Assembly: GCA_965602225.1 (NCBI GenBank) | Contig: CBFCYE010000056.1 | Location: 1 to 10,877 of the forward strand | Reading direction: 5' to 3' | DNA from: Tenderia sp965602225 | GTDB lineage: Bacteria > Pseudomonadota > Gammaproteobacteria > Tenderiales > Tenderiaceae | DNA: 10,877 bases | Part shown: piece after piece, positions 1-8,370 of the stretch | How positions within the stretch are numbered: the first letter of the stretch is position 1 | Layout of the letters: each line of letters opens with the position of its first letter | The notes under the pieces: model-generated | Databases searched by the model: none | What the model was told of the DNA's origin: nothing | Seen by the model: only the letters and a program-made list of their open reading frames with translations | Program-made: the position numbers and the translations under genes

Positions 1-827
1 AACGGCATCACCAGGCTATTCATCGCACTGTTATTAGCTGCCAATGCGCCCGCAATCAACGGGGAAGCAATGATGATGGCCGCGATCAATAAGTTAAGCA
101 CCGTGTAAAGCAGATAAATACCGGCCTTCTCCAGCAAGAAGGTACTCGCATCACCTGACACAAACTCCTGGGCGGCAGCGGTAAGCACTGGAGAAAAAAA
201 CCAAATTAGAATGGCCTCAATCACCGGCCATAACAAAATACCAGCGGCAAAGATGCCCCAACCACGTAACAGCTTAAACTTACTGGTCATGGTCAACGGG
301 ATCGCAATCAGGCCCCAGACAAAGACCAGGCCATACCCCACGGCCAGCGCCAGACGCATGATCACCAACAAGAAAACGACTACGATGAGCGAGATGTAAT
401 ATATAAGGTATGAAATGCCAGTCACAGGTGCAGTTAGCAAACTGAATGCCTCAGCACCCAATACATCGCTATTCTTATCCATCTGATTTATCTGCTCGAT
501 GAAGGCCTGCATTTGAGCAAATACCACCTGGAAAGAACCCTTCTCACCCAACATCCCGTAGAAGTTGTTAAAGGCGTAACTCACCAAAGCACCCAATGCC
601 ATATAGGCAGACAGCAGGAACCCATACCAGAGAAAATCACGAACAGCGGTGGCATAGCGCGATTGACCAGAGAAACCATCCAGCTGGGTTTCCATCAATC
701 TCACCCACATGGCAATCACTACCAATACAGGCGTGATATGCGTCAGCATCCAAACAGACAAGGCCTCTACGTTTTTGTAGATCGGCGTTGCACTGAACAT
801 TTCTATAAGGGAAACAACAAAATCCAT
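1..827 (-). CDS. virB6: VirB6/TrbL-like inner-membrane channel protein (3' end cut by window edge)
   Basis: I translated this frame by hand: it is open for 275 codons from an ATG at 825-827 to the window edge with no stop. The product is very hydrophobic, with about six likely membrane segments near residues 31-44, 65-88, 134-158, 160-182, 190-214 and 236-260. Polar loops lie at 45-64 and 93-128. The end of the visible part is Ala/Gly-rich, as is common in this family. VirB6/TrbL proteins form part of the inner-membrane platform of type IV secretion systems and contact the DNA in transit. The gene follows the VirB5-like gene by 2 bases, and a GAGAG Shine-Dalgarno sits just before the start. 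The family call rests on topology and on its place after virB2-virB3-virB4-virB5, not on a diagnostic motif. The missing C-terminus prevents a length comparison. Confidence 0.75.
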   Translation of the reverse strand, partial: MDFVVSLIEMFSATPIYKNVEALSVWMLTHITPVLVVIAMWVRLMETQLDGFSGQSRYATAVRDFLWYGFLLSAYMALGALVSYAFNNFYGMLGEKGSFQVVFAQMQAFIEQINQMDKNSDVLGAEAFSLLTAPVTGISYLIYYISLIVVVFLLVIMRLALAVGYGLVFVWGLIAIPLTMTSKFKLLRGWGIFAAGILLWPVIEAILIWFFSPVLTAAAQEFVSGDASTFLLEKAGIYLLYTVLNLLIAAIIIASPLIAGALAANNSAMNSLVMP

Positions 828-829
828 GA

Positions 830-1507
830 CTATCTCTCACGCTCGGCGGCAGCACCGAAAATTCCCGACTGCATATTCATAACCCTGTCATGCTGGATAC
901 TGTCATCCAGTCTGCGACGGTCATTCTCAGCCTGCTTGCTACGTTCAGACGCAGCCAATGCCGCATAGATCGCAGCTGATTCAGCTGAAATCTGCAACGC
1001 TTCTTTATCAGTCACGCCATCCGCCGCCTTCGCCAGGTTCTCCTGACTGGCCTGCTCCAGCCTAAGTAGATATTGTTCCTTATCCACCAGTCTCTTTTGT
1101 GACTCGATGTGTTGACGCTCTTCTTCTGACAGCGGCTTACTCAAACGTCGGTCAAACTCACGACTGAGAGTCAAAAGTTTCTGCTCCATGGTCATACCCG
1201 AAAGTGCGTCCAGTTCAGTAACACCCTCCAGGTCACGTCTAAACACCTCATCGATATTACGAAGAAAGGTATTCTCCACCGCATCCGTTTCCTCTTTCAC
1301 AGTTTTGATGGCGTCATTCATTTTGGAGAGTGTTGCATTCTGAGCCTTGGCCTCCTCCACTGTTTCCACCATCTTGGTGTACATACCCTCAAGCTGGGTG
1401 ATCATCTTGGCCAGAGAGATATTCTCTTCACCAAAAATACTGGCCTGAACAGAACCACTCCCCAGCAACAACACCACAGCAATCACGCTTTGCCGACTAA
1501 GCCACAT
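830..1507 (-). CDS. virB5: VirB5/TrbJ-like periplasmic pilus-tip protein
   Basis: Product of 225 residues. It starts with a signal peptide: a short charged start, a hydrophobic core (VIAVVLLLGSGS) and a likely cleavage after SVQA near residue 22. The mature part begins SIFGEEN and is almost entirely helical and charged, with coiled-coil character at about residues 30-80 and 115-210. This fits VirB5/TrbJ proteins, exported minor pilus components at the pilus tip that help adhesion and assembly. I chose ATG at 1505-1507 because AAGGA lies 8 bases upstream; a GTG one codon earlier (1508-1510) is possible. The start region overlaps the end of the VirB4 gene, so translation is probably coupled. 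Sequence similarity within VirB5 is low, so the name depends partly on position between virB4 and virB6. Confidence 0.72.
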   Translation of the reverse strand: MWLSRQSVIAVVLLLGSGSVQASIFGEENISLAKMITQLEGMYTKMVETVEEAKAQNATLSKMNDAIKTVKEETDAVENTFLRNIDEVFRRDLEGVTELDALSGMTMEQKLLTLSREFDRRLSKPLSEEERQHIESQKRLVDKEQYLLRLEQASQENLAKAADGVTDKEALQISAESAAIYAALAASERSKQAENDRRRLDDSIQHDRVMNMQSGIFGAAAERER

Positions 1508-3869
1508 CACGACGTTCCTTAATTATCTCTACTGTCTGCATATTTGCTTCTTTAAGCAGTTCCAACCGTGCAAGCGGATCACGCTCATGCAAGCCAATGG
1601 AGGCTTTAAGATCCAGAATCGCCGGATCAGTATTGGCCAAATCCAATACCCGTTCAGGAAAGCTCAAGTGCAGATTAAAATACTGATCCCCTACCGCTCT
1701 CATGGCAGGACGCCAATCAAACTCCATCGGAAAGGGATAATCACGCCAGACCTGTGAAGCACCCGCAGGCATATTCAGGCGTTTGGCAATTTCGTCATGC
1801 TCATCTTCGCGGTACAGCAGCGAACGCAACGACATGGAGTTCAGCACTTCGGACTCAATCGCATCGATCTCACTAATACCCTGTGTCACCAGGTCAATCG
1901 CCCCTGCATCCTTACGCCCCATACGGGCCAATTCAGAAATCAAACGCCCCATTACCTCGGGAGCCACACGGACAAACTTGTGCATTTCATCAAGCAATAC
2001 CCGTGCTGGGCGGCGCCTGGCAAAGGCTAAATGGGAATAACGTAGCGAAAGGAATACCAGATAGAACTGTAATAATTTTGGCGAGGCCTTATCGACATCC
2101 TTCAAATCCACCCCGGTAATGCCTTCACTCAAGATCAGATTGTCTTGACGGGTAAACAGTCGCCCTTCAGTGGTGTGCAGAAAACTTTCAAGGTTATTAG
2201 CCATCTCACTGGCAGCTTGTAACTGTGGCTTACTGCCATAGTTCGCCGCATCCTGCAGTTCCAGCAGCAGCTTATCCAGTGTCGGGGCATCTGTATCGCC
2301 AGGAATGGCATACATCAATTGCAGGGCAGTTTGTGCCGCCGCTTCCTGATGAATATCGAGTGATGTTTTTCCATCCGCCAGAATAAAGGCCAATGCCTGT
2401 ACCGTACTGCCAGCAACAGTGGCGTCTAGCGGTAGACTGGCCGAAGAATCCGCTGCCATTGAGTATGGCGGCAACGGGTTAATCACTGTTTCGTTGGGAT
2501 CTACCTTTGAATAAACACCGCCAAAGCCTTCCACAACCCAGCGATAGCTTTCACCAATCTCTGCGATATACCAATCAATTCCAAAGGGATAGGTTTCCAG
2601 AATGGTGGCGACCTTATCCACGCCTTTACCCATACCTGTCTTGGCACTGGTAACACCATGAGATAGCTTTAGTGTGGTGTAGTTGAAGCCGACCAACTGC
2701 CCCGCTGCACCAATACGTAAAGACTCGGGTTGTCGGTCACCCTGAGCGTAGACCTGAACCGGCAACATATCAGCCACCTGCATCTGGTCATCAGGTCGCA
2801 TCATAGGCGAGCGATAACCCTGACCGGGCTGAGCAACACGAAAATACGGCAGCTGAATATAATCGGCAGCGCGTACCTGACCACCATGAGTTTCTATCCA
2901 GTCGCTAATGCTGTTCGCCGCCGTTGTCACTTGCGACTCAGTGCCATGCAAATGAATAATGTAGGCGTTTTTATAAATACCTAAATTATTGTCAGCCACA
3001 AACTGACGAAAAGCAGCCAGGTCATTAAGCCCCTTGGCCGAGTAATCACGACCACGGCGAGACATCAGGCCTTCAGCAATATCAGAATCACTCTCACTCT
3101 TTCGCATAGCCGCCTTGGTATCCAGGGCCTCGACGATGTGTACAACATGCATCGGACATGACACTGCTGCCATGCCTGTAAACCAGGCCGGTATCGCATC
3201 CGGGTACATATAGAGATACAGCACCTTGGTATGCTGATCGTCACACACCAAAGTCTTATTAGCGGCTGGCTTCTCTCTCACCCATTGCTCATGCAATGAA
3301 AAACGGCCATCCAGTGCTGGTTTACGACCCGCGATATAGGCAGGGCGATAAAAGCTCTGCTGCACACGAGCGCCATACTCATCAATAGAGGCTAGGCGAC
3401 CACCAGGAAAATAGCGCAATAAGTCCTGAACATAGCTCTCCAATGCCAAGGCATCCTTGGATTGATTCACCAGGGACTTCTTAATAAAGAAAGGCTTGAA
3501 AGTGGGACGCTTGGTCACCACCAAGGCAACACTATTAGACATGGCCATCGCCCCAAGGTGATTAGCCATATCCTGACGCAATGGTTCGGCAAATGCCTGA
3601 CCACGACTCATCGCCCTACCCTTCTCGATATACTCATGGGCAAGGCTGGCATCATATTCACGCCACAGATGGAATTCGGCCACATAACCGCTATCAAAAC
3701 GATTTAGCAGCTGGTAGAGATTAAAAAACTGCTGCTGACGCTGTGTATCCGTCAACAGCTCGTTATCCAACCCGTCCCATTCCACCATCAACGACACTGC
3801 GCCATCAGTATGGGCAATCACTGTCGAGGTCAGTGGATGACTCCAGGTGAAGTGACTGTGATAACTCAT
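1497..3869 (-). CDS. virB4: VirB4-like type IV secretion ATPase with atypical Walker A
   Basis: Product of 790 residues, the usual size of VirB4/TrbE/TraC ATPases, which power pilus biogenesis and substrate transfer at the cytoplasmic face. Residues 1 to about 380 match the N-terminal VirB4 domain in character. The ATPase domain follows: a P-loop-like segment at 409-416 (AKTGMGKG), a clear Walker B at 624-628 (VLLDE) followed by MHKF, and a later VTQGISEI stretch at 661-668 where VirB4 proteins carry a conserved glutamine. The P-loop keeps the lysine (K415), but it starts with Ala instead of Gly and ends with Gly instead of Ser/Thr. The flanking sequence is intact and in frame, so this is not a frameshift. 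The ATG overlaps the TGA of the VirB3-like gene by four bases (ATGA), which suggests translational coupling. The family call is strong; full ATPase activity is less certain. Confidence 0.92.
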   Translation of the reverse strand: MSYHSHFTWSHPLTSTVIAHTDGAVSLMVEWDGLDNELLTDTQRQQQFFNLYQLLNRFDSGYVAEFHLWREYDASLAHEYIEKGRAMSRGQAFAEPLRQDMANHLGAMAMSNSVALVVTKRPTFKPFFIKKSLVNQSKDALALESYVQDLLRYFPGGRLASIDEYGARVQQSFYRPAYIAGRKPALDGRFSLHEQWVREKPAANKTLVCDDQHTKVLYLYMYPDAIPAWFTGMAAVSCPMHVVHIVEALDTKAAMRKSESDSDIAEGLMSRRGRDYSAKGLNDLAAFRQFVADNNLGIYKNAYIIHLHGTESQVTTAANSISDWIETHGGQVRAADYIQLPYFRVAQPGQGYRSPMMRPDDQMQVADMLPVQVYAQGDRQPESLRIGAAGQLVGFNYTTLKLSHGVTSAKTGMGKGVDKVATILETYPFGIDWYIAEIGESYRWVVEGFGGVYSKVDPNETVINPLPPYSMAADSSASLPLDATVAGSTVQALAFILADGKTSLDIHQEAAAQTALQLMYAIPGDTDAPTLDKLLLELQDAANYGSKPQLQAASEMANNLESFLHTTEGRLFTRQDNLILSEGITGVDLKDVDKASPKLLQFYLVFLSLRYSHLAFARRRPARVLLDEMHKFVRVAPEVMGRLISELARMGRKDAGAIDLVTQGISEIDAIESEVLNSMSLRSLLYREDEHDEIAKRLNMPAGASQVWRDYPFPMEFDWRPAMRAVGDQYFNLHLSFPERVLDLANTDPAILDLKASIGLHERDPLARLELLKEANMQTVEIIKERRDVA

Positions 3870-4144
3870 TGCTGATCACACCCAACTTCGTAGGTCACAT
3901 CCCTGTCCTCTTTTTTGGACAGTAAACGAACACGCAAAAATACCAACTCTTCACCCAGGGCAAACATAATGACCATGGCCACAAACGCCACAATGGCAAT
4001 CAGCCCCATCAGAACCTTTATCACCATGACAGGAAATACCATCGCCATAAAACCACAGGCCAGCGCCACCAGGCCGCTGATGACACCCCATAGGGGTAAC
4101 CCAAACAGTTCTTTTGGACGGAGTCGGGCGTTAAAAGCAGGCAT
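3866..4144 (-). CDS. virB3: VirB3/TrbD-like inner-membrane protein
   Basis: Product of 92 residues. An N-terminal soluble stretch (FNARLRPKELFGLPLWG) leads into two closely spaced hydrophobic segments at about 18-40 and 42-63. A charged C-terminal tail follows (about 67-92). VirB3/TrbD proteins have this size and layout: a short cytoplasmic start with a 'RP..FG.P' type sequence before the first membrane helix. They sit in the inner-membrane complex bound to VirB4. The gene lies directly between the pilin gene and virB4, in the canonical virB2-virB3-virB4 order, starts 3 bases after the pilin stop and overlaps virB4 by 4 bases. There is no clear Shine-Dalgarno, so expression probably depends on coupling to the pilin gene. 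Confidence 0.85.
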   Translation of the reverse strand: MPAFNARLRPKELFGLPLWGVISGLVALACGFMAMVFPVMVIKVLMGLIAIVAFVAMVIMFALGEELVFLRVRLLSKKEDRDVTYEVGCDQQ

Positions 4145-4147
4145 GAC

Positions 4148-4462
4148 TTAAGCAGCTAGACCTGCAATGCCATAGACCATGGCTGCAACCACCAGGCCCA
4201 CAAAACCACCTGACGCCAACTGCCAACCACGCTCACGATTACCGACAGAAAAGAAACCCGCACCGGCCAGCATGCCAATAATGGCCAGGATACCTACACC
4301 CAGAGACAAAAAGTCTGTGACTTTCTTACCCACAGATTGCGCCGTTGCATCAGCAGAACCACTGCTGGCATAGCTTGGCAGCTTTGCTTCCGCCATTACC
4401 GCATCAGGCATTGCCATGAACAAAACGCCCACAATCCCCATGACCAAAAATAGATTTTTCAT
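4148..4462 (-). CDS. virB2: VirB2/TrbC-like major pilin precursor
   Basis: Product of 104 residues with a long signal peptide (about residues 1-24, likely cleaved after AVMA). A Ser/Ala-rich segment follows, then two hydrophobic helices at about 52-70 and 83-103. They are separated by a short polar loop containing NRERGWQ. This is the standard layout of VirB2/TrbC pilins, which are extracted from the inner membrane and polymerised into the conjugative pilus. The strong purine-rich Shine-Dalgarno GGAAGGAAG six bases before the ATG fits a pilin needed in large amounts. The gene heads the virB2-virB6 block and is followed by virB3 after 3 bases. Whether the pilin is cyclised or cut at the C-terminus cannot be told from sequence. 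Confidence 0.87.
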   Translation of the reverse strand: MKNLFLVMGIVGVLFMAMPDAVMAEAKLPSYASSGSADATAQSVGKKVTDFLSLGVGILAIIGMLAGAGFFSVGNRERGWQLASGGFVGLVVAAMVYGIAGLAA

Positions 4463-4478
4463 TTTTACTTCCTTCCTT

Positions 4479-4838
4479 TTATTGTCTAACTTGCTTGGTT
4501 TTCAAAGAATGATCCGTCGTCGATGCCCATGCGCTGATCGATATCAGCACTTGTCCAATCAGAAACATCAGCGGTAGCAGTAACAAGGTGATGTCTACCG
4601 AAATAATCAAATGCAGTAACAGCTCTTGGGCAAAACTTGCCTGCTCAAACCACTCAACCAGCTGCACAGCCCAGGCCTGTGGCAAAACAGGCAAAGCAAT
4701 CTGATTCAAAAACCATTGGCGAATAATGCCGCCATGGACGGTATTGCCCATGAACTCAAATGAGGGAAAGCAACCGATCAGAAAGATTGGGAAAAATGGT
4801 GCCGGGCATATCACCCATAGGCGTATCCAGGTCAGCAT
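4479..4838 (-). CDS. Small membrane protein of unknown function in the transfer operon
   Basis: Product of 119 residues that I do not recognise. An N-terminal hydrophobic segment (about residues 4-24) contains CPAPFFPIFLIGCF. A mixed, Trp-rich amphipathic middle follows (about 36-68). A long hydrophobic stretch at about 72-103 could be one long or two short membrane helices, and the tail is basic. The gene is very probably real: its ATG overlaps the coupling-protein stop by one base (TAATG), GGGAGGTGG forms a near-perfect Shine-Dalgarno, and the pilin gene follows 16 bases later. Its place between the coupling protein and the pilin is where some systems carry accessory genes or virB1. It has no lytic transglycosylase features, so it is not VirB1. 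A role at the inner membrane with the coupling protein or pilin is inference from position only. Confidence 0.75.
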   Translation of the reverse strand: MLTWIRLWVICPAPFFPIFLIGCFPSFEFMGNTVHGGIIRQWFLNQIALPVLPQAWAVQLVEWFEQASFAQELLLHLIISVDITLLLLPLMFLIGQVLISISAWASTTDHSLKTKQVRQ

Positions 4839-6433
4839 TACACCACCTCCCTGTACTGTTCTGGGTTAGCAATGCGTTCGGCTTCGGCCTGGATCGCCGC
4901 CATGGCGTTAGCATCCATGTACTTTGCCCAGAAATTCAGCCCCTTACCTTCTGGCTGAGTACGACCTGGATGAGGCATAGCAATATCCTGCCAACCTGAA
5001 AAATCAGCCAGCGGTAACCTAGTTTTAAAGATTGGATTGATGGTGTCGCCCCGAACATCGATTAGGGTAGAGATATAAGCCTCACCTGGACGCAACTGTT
5101 TAAAGTCCTGAGATGTTGTTCGTGGCACCATCCTGTTCATAAAACTCACCCCATCCCGACCATCCAAGTCAGATGAGCCAAGCTCGGTACGCTCGTATTC
5201 ACCCATCAGCCGCACTGCGTAGTGAGAAGTGCTATCGCCCATAACACGCAACACAATCTTATTGGCAATCGTGTCATCGAGAATGTCTTTAAAGGTCGGT
5301 GAAACCGACTCCAGCTGGCCTAGACTTTGGAACGAGAAGAACAGCGGCATAGCCGCACTTCTGCAACGGGCTGAAAAAGGGTCAAAGTTTTCATGAAAGA
5401 AGTCGCCCCAGTCATCCATGAACAAGGGAAAAGGTTTCGAGCCATCAGCACCGGCCAGCTGACGCCGCCGTGCTTCAACATTAAACATTTCCACCAGGGC
5501 CACAGCTACGGTTTTGGAGAATTTCGTCAACGGCAGATGAAAATAGACACTCCTGCCCTGCCCCACGATGTCAGCCACATTGATATCTGGGGCATAGGCA
5601 TTGAGGCGGTCGGTATGAGGGCCATACACAAACGGAAACAGGCGATTCAGCAAGCCTTGCAATACATTACGCCGTTTCTCGTGATCTTCACTTTTAATCC
5701 AGCTTTCATACATAGACAGAGCTACTGGATCTGCATTGGCGGCCTTGGCTTGGCGCAACAGGTCAGTCTCGGCATCCTCAACCGCAACAGCGGTATAGAG
5801 GTCACGCAGGTTCACCGGTTTGCCTAACCCCTTCAGGATAGGCACCACCAATAACAACTTGGCCAGCTGTTCATCACTATAAAAGGAGGTGGACTGGGTG
5901 TGACCGATCAGACTATGGCTTAACCGATCCACTACATCGCCAGCCTCACCTTCCATCAGGTTGACGGTGTGAGTGCCTGGCAATTCAGACGAGAAGAAGA
6001 AATCAGGAGCACCACTACTGGCCACCTTCTTCTTATATATGTCTATATCGCCCTTACCCTCGAACACCGCATAACCGGAACCCGGCCAAAATCCAGCCAT
6101 CTGATCGAGAATGCCCAGCAACATGGATTCGGTCTTTCCAGCCTTTGGCGAACCCAGACACAAAGCACCCAGCCCCATATAGGCATCCGGCAGCACGGCC
6201 CCCGGCACCAAATACGGGGCATTGGGATTACTCAGCTCAATGGCATCACCAATATTCCACCCCAACGCCTCAGACTGAATCGGTGTCTTTTTGAACCAGC
6301 GCCGCAACAGATAGAAAAAAGATAATGTCGCAACAACCGCCAAGGAAAAGCCTGACCAGGATGAAAAGATTCCCGCCATCAGAAAGAGATTCAGGGCCAA
6401 GCCACCCAGCAGAATCAACGCAATAATTCGCAT
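4838..6433 (-). CDS. virD4: VirD4/TraG/TraD-like coupling protein (T4CP ATPase)
   Basis: Type IV coupling proteins are membrane-anchored ATPases that recruit the relaxase-DNA complex and pass it to the secretion channel. Numbered from the ATG at 6431-6433, the product has 531 residues. Two membrane helices lie at about 3-22 and 27-45. A textbook Walker A is at 94-101 (GSPKAGKT), and Walker B is at about 336-341 (PLFMDD, followed by WGDFF). The FFSFQSLGQLESV stretch near 364-376 is typical of the TraG/TraD/VirD4 C-terminal region that senses nucleotide. It is somewhat shorter than many TraG/TraD proteins. I prefer the ATG in the TGATG overlap with the upstream gene, with GGGA nine bases before it; a GTG at 6446-6448 would add five residues. 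The stop overlaps the next gene by one base. Confidence 0.92.
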   Translation of the reverse strand: MRIIALILLGGLALNLFLMAGIFSSWSGFSLAVVATLSFFYLLRRWFKKTPIQSEALGWNIGDAIELSNPNAPYLVPGAVLPDAYMGLGALCLGSPKAGKTESMLLGILDQMAGFWPGSGYAVFEGKGDIDIYKKKVASSGAPDFFFSSELPGTHTVNLMEGEAGDVVDRLSHSLIGHTQSTSFYSDEQLAKLLLVVPILKGLGKPVNLRDLYTAVAVEDAETDLLRQAKAANADPVALSMYESWIKSEDHEKRRNVLQGLLNRLFPFVYGPHTDRLNAYAPDINVADIVGQGRSVYFHLPLTKFSKTVAVALVEMFNVEARRRQLAGADGSKPFPLFMDDWGDFFHENFDPFSARCRSAAMPLFFSFQSLGQLESVSPTFKDILDDTIANKIVLRVMGDSTSHYAVRLMGEYERTELGSSDLDGRDGVSFMNRMVPRTTSQDFKQLRPGEAYISTLIDVRGDTINPIFKTRLPLADFSGWQDIAMPHPGRTQPEGKGLNFWAKYMDANAMAAIQAEAERIANPEQYREVV

Positions 6434-7188
6434 CAGCGAAGATCCCACAGTGCAGGCAGATGATGGAGACTCACCTTCTCAGGGATACTCATGTAGGTCG
6501 CGATAGTCTCAATATTCTTCAATCCATGAGCATCACGAATTTCAGCCGCTGAAACAGCCTCTTCCTCCATGCGTCGTATCTGCGCACATTTTTCCAGAAA
6601 ATGTTGGTGGCGCTTAAGCTGGAAAGGGTCATTACTGACTACGATCAAATGATCGGCCACATCGCGCCAGCGGCGACTCGCCGTTTCATTGTAATAACGT
6701 GTGTTCGGGCTATGGGGTCGTGTCCAGCAATGCGCGATACGACGTGGTTGCATCAGATAATCATCCAGGACAACCAGATATGTCTTACCGTTTTCGTCTG
6801 AGGCCCCATGCTCACTTCTGGCCGGGTTAAGGCCTCTTGCATAGGCGTATTTACGACTAAAGAAGGTAAAACGGGGGTAATGCTTGCGCAACGCCAACTC
6901 GACTTCATTGCGATAACAACGGTGTGCCATAACTGCCCAGGATGTATAGCTCTTACCCGATGGCAAAGGCCTATCAACCACACTGCCACCCTTATGAGTC
7001 AGCGCAATGATGTTTGGCCGTGCCTCGCGAATAACCTGCACCAGACCATACTTCTCAAGCTTAGGCAGCATCCGAGAAACAGCGTATTGAGGGATGCCCC
7101 ATTGATCAAGCTGGCCGGGGGTCGCATACATCAAGCGTCCCAGCACATTCAGTGCATCCAATTCTCTTTCTTTAAATAGAGACGGCAT
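6433..7188 (-). CDS. Winged-helix protein, possible degenerate Replic_Relax-type relative
   Basis: Product of 251 residues with no firm family assignment. Residues 5-70 look like a winged helix: a helix (LDALNVLGRLMYAT), a turn, a recognition-like helix (YAVSRMLPKLEKYGLV) and a beta wing ending ALTHKG. Residues 84-190 form a mixed alpha/beta region containing AHRCYRNEVELAL, then YLVVLDDYLMQPRR and ADHLIVVSNDP. That is similar in order to the other small mob-region protein at 8388-9017, but without its PD and ExD residues. The C-terminus (190-251) is helical and charged. The gene starts 5 bases after the parB stop and overlaps the coupling-protein gene in TGATG, so it belongs to the same operon. 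Placement beside the coupling protein suggests DNA recognition at the transfer origin or regulation of transfer; this is inference. Confidence 0.68.
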   Translation of the reverse strand: MPSLFKERELDALNVLGRLMYATPGQLDQWGIPQYAVSRMLPKLEKYGLVQVIREARPNIIALTHKGGSVVDRPLPSGKSYTSWAVMAHRCYRNEVELALRKHYPRFTFFSRKYAYARGLNPARSEHGASDENGKTYLVVLDDYLMQPRRIAHCWTRPHSPNTRYYNETASRRWRDVADHLIVVSNDPFQLKRHQHFLEKCAQIRRMEEEAVSAAEIRDAHGLKNIETIATYMSIPEKVSLHHLPALWDLR

Positions 7189-7193
7189 CAGAC

Positions 7194-8285
7194 TTAACGC
7201 TGTTTATACGCCTGCAAGATATCTTGCGCCCGGCTATCAAGCGCTGTTAAAAGCTCCTTACGAACCGACACCCCTTTTTGTTTTGTGACTTGAACAGGGT
7301 TTAATCCCAGATCTGAGGCTATATGTGCAAGCAAGTCACCCATGGCCTCAGCAGTATCCAGCGATACCGATACCTTGGGCGTTTTTTGGATCTGTGGCTT
7401 TGATGTGGTGATAGCAGATTGCGCGGTGACCTTACTTTTATTACTAGGCGCTATTTCACCCTCACCTTGCCCAAGTTCTTCTTCAGACGCTTGCCAACTA
7501 TCCCGCTTTTGAAGTGCTTCAAGAGTGGTTAGTGCACCCTCTTTTACTTGTTCCTGTAGACCTTGAGGCATGGCAGAAACAATATCGGCTACCAATTTAT
7601 CCTTGTTCTTTAAGGCGGGTCTGGGCTTTACCTCATCAGTAGACACTAAGTACTGCAGTTCAGGAGATAGGTTCAGCAGACCTAAATGCCGACTGACGTA
7701 ACTGCGATCCTTTTTGATCTTTTCAGCTAACTGAGCATCGGTGTAGCCATACACCTCTTTTTGTCGAGCCAAGGCCTTGGCCAGTTCAAGCGGCATGAGA
7801 TCATCTCGATGAATATTCTCGGCTAGCTGACGGTTCTCTTTTTGTTCGTCATTAAGTGACTTTGTTGTTGCCCGAATCAGGCGATGTTCAATGTGATCAG
7901 GCTGACGTGCTTGCAGTATCTTCTTTGCCCGAAAACGACGCTCGCCAGCAACCAGCTCATAACGGCCATTTCCTGCGGGTCTTACCAAGATAGGAGAATC
8001 CTGGCCATGTGCTGCAATATCATCAGCAAGCTCTTCCAGGCGCTGTGGATCAAAGGATTCACGCACCTGGAGATTCACATCAATAAGATCGGTTTGGATA
8101 ATAACTGAGTCAGGATCACGACTGAGATCATCTAACGCTTCTGTTTCTTCAGAGGTTTCAATCGTTGAACTAGATTGGAATGGTGTATCTAGGGAAGCAT
8201 CAGTACCTTCCCCGCTAATAACTACACCCTGATTTTGTCCTGCGGCTTTTTCTCGCCTTGCAGCGATTTGTTTTTCCAGACTCAT
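7194..8285 (-). CDS. parB: ParB-family DNA-binding partition/regulatory protein
   Basis: Product of 363 residues. After a charged, poorly ordered N-terminus (1-60), the ParB/Spo0J nucleotide-binding domain spans about 61-165. It has the box GERRFRA at 114-120 and ENIHRDDL at 156-163, the two signature motifs of ParB CTPases. A helix-turn-helix follows at about 181-205 (YTDAQLAEKIKKDRSYVSRH), then helices to about 245. A polar linker (about 246-300) and a C-terminal segment (305-363) would serve for dimerisation. ParB proteins load on parS sites and slide along DNA; with ParA they segregate plasmids, and relatives such as KorB regulate plasmid operons. No parA gene is adjacent. Placement inside the transfer operon favours a regulatory or stabilising role. 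The ATG lacks a strong Shine-Dalgarno. The family call is strong; the role is uncertain. Confidence 0.9.
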   Translation of the reverse strand: MSLEKQIAARREKAAGQNQGVVISGEGTDASLDTPFQSSSTIETSEETEALDDLSRDPDSVIIQTDLIDVNLQVRESFDPQRLEELADDIAAHGQDSPILVRPAGNGRYELVAGERRFRAKKILQARQPDHIEHRLIRATTKSLNDEQKENRQLAENIHRDDLMPLELAKALARQKEVYGYTDAQLAEKIKKDRSYVSRHLGLLNLSPELQYLVSTDEVKPRPALKNKDKLVADIVSAMPQGLQEQVKEGALTTLEALQKRDSWQASEEELGQGEGEIAPSNKSKVTAQSAITTSKPQIQKTPKVSVSLDTAEAMGDLLAHIASDLGLNPVQVTKQKGVSVRKELLTALDSRAQDILQAYKQR

Positions 8286-8298
8286 CCTACATACCCCA

Positions 8299-8370
8299 TT
8301 AAGTCTTATTGGCAGGACAACATTTCATGCCCTTACCTTCATTCATTTTTATTTCACAAGCATTTCGCAC
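8299..8370 (-). other. Possible 23-codon small ORF ahead of parB
   Basis: The 102 bases between the mobilisation gene and parB hold a short frame from GTG at 8368-8370 to TAA at 8299-8301, with an internal ATG giving a nine-residue version that includes MKCCP. GAAGG and AAGGG sit just before that internal ATG. Its TAA overlaps another tiny frame in TAATG, whose TGA overlaps the parB ATG. This could be a leader that couples parB translation, or chance. I see no homologue and no other gene in this gap. Confidence 0.2.

Noticed and set aside
513..968. 151-codon plus-strand frame
   Set aside because: It lies opposite the VirB6-like and VirB5-like genes, and its composition is unlike a structured protein; it is a shadow of the real minus-strand genes.
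4479..4838. VirB1-type lytic transglycosylase
   Set aside because: The position is suggestive, but the product is a hydrophobic membrane protein with no signal peptide plus catalytic Glu domain.
5393..5827. 144-codon plus-strand frame
   Set aside because: It is fully antisense to the coupling-protein gene, whose motifs run through the same bases.
6446..6448. GTG start for the coupling protein
   Set aside because: It needs a 16-base overlap with the upstream gene and has no ribosome site; the ATG in the TGATG overlap is better.
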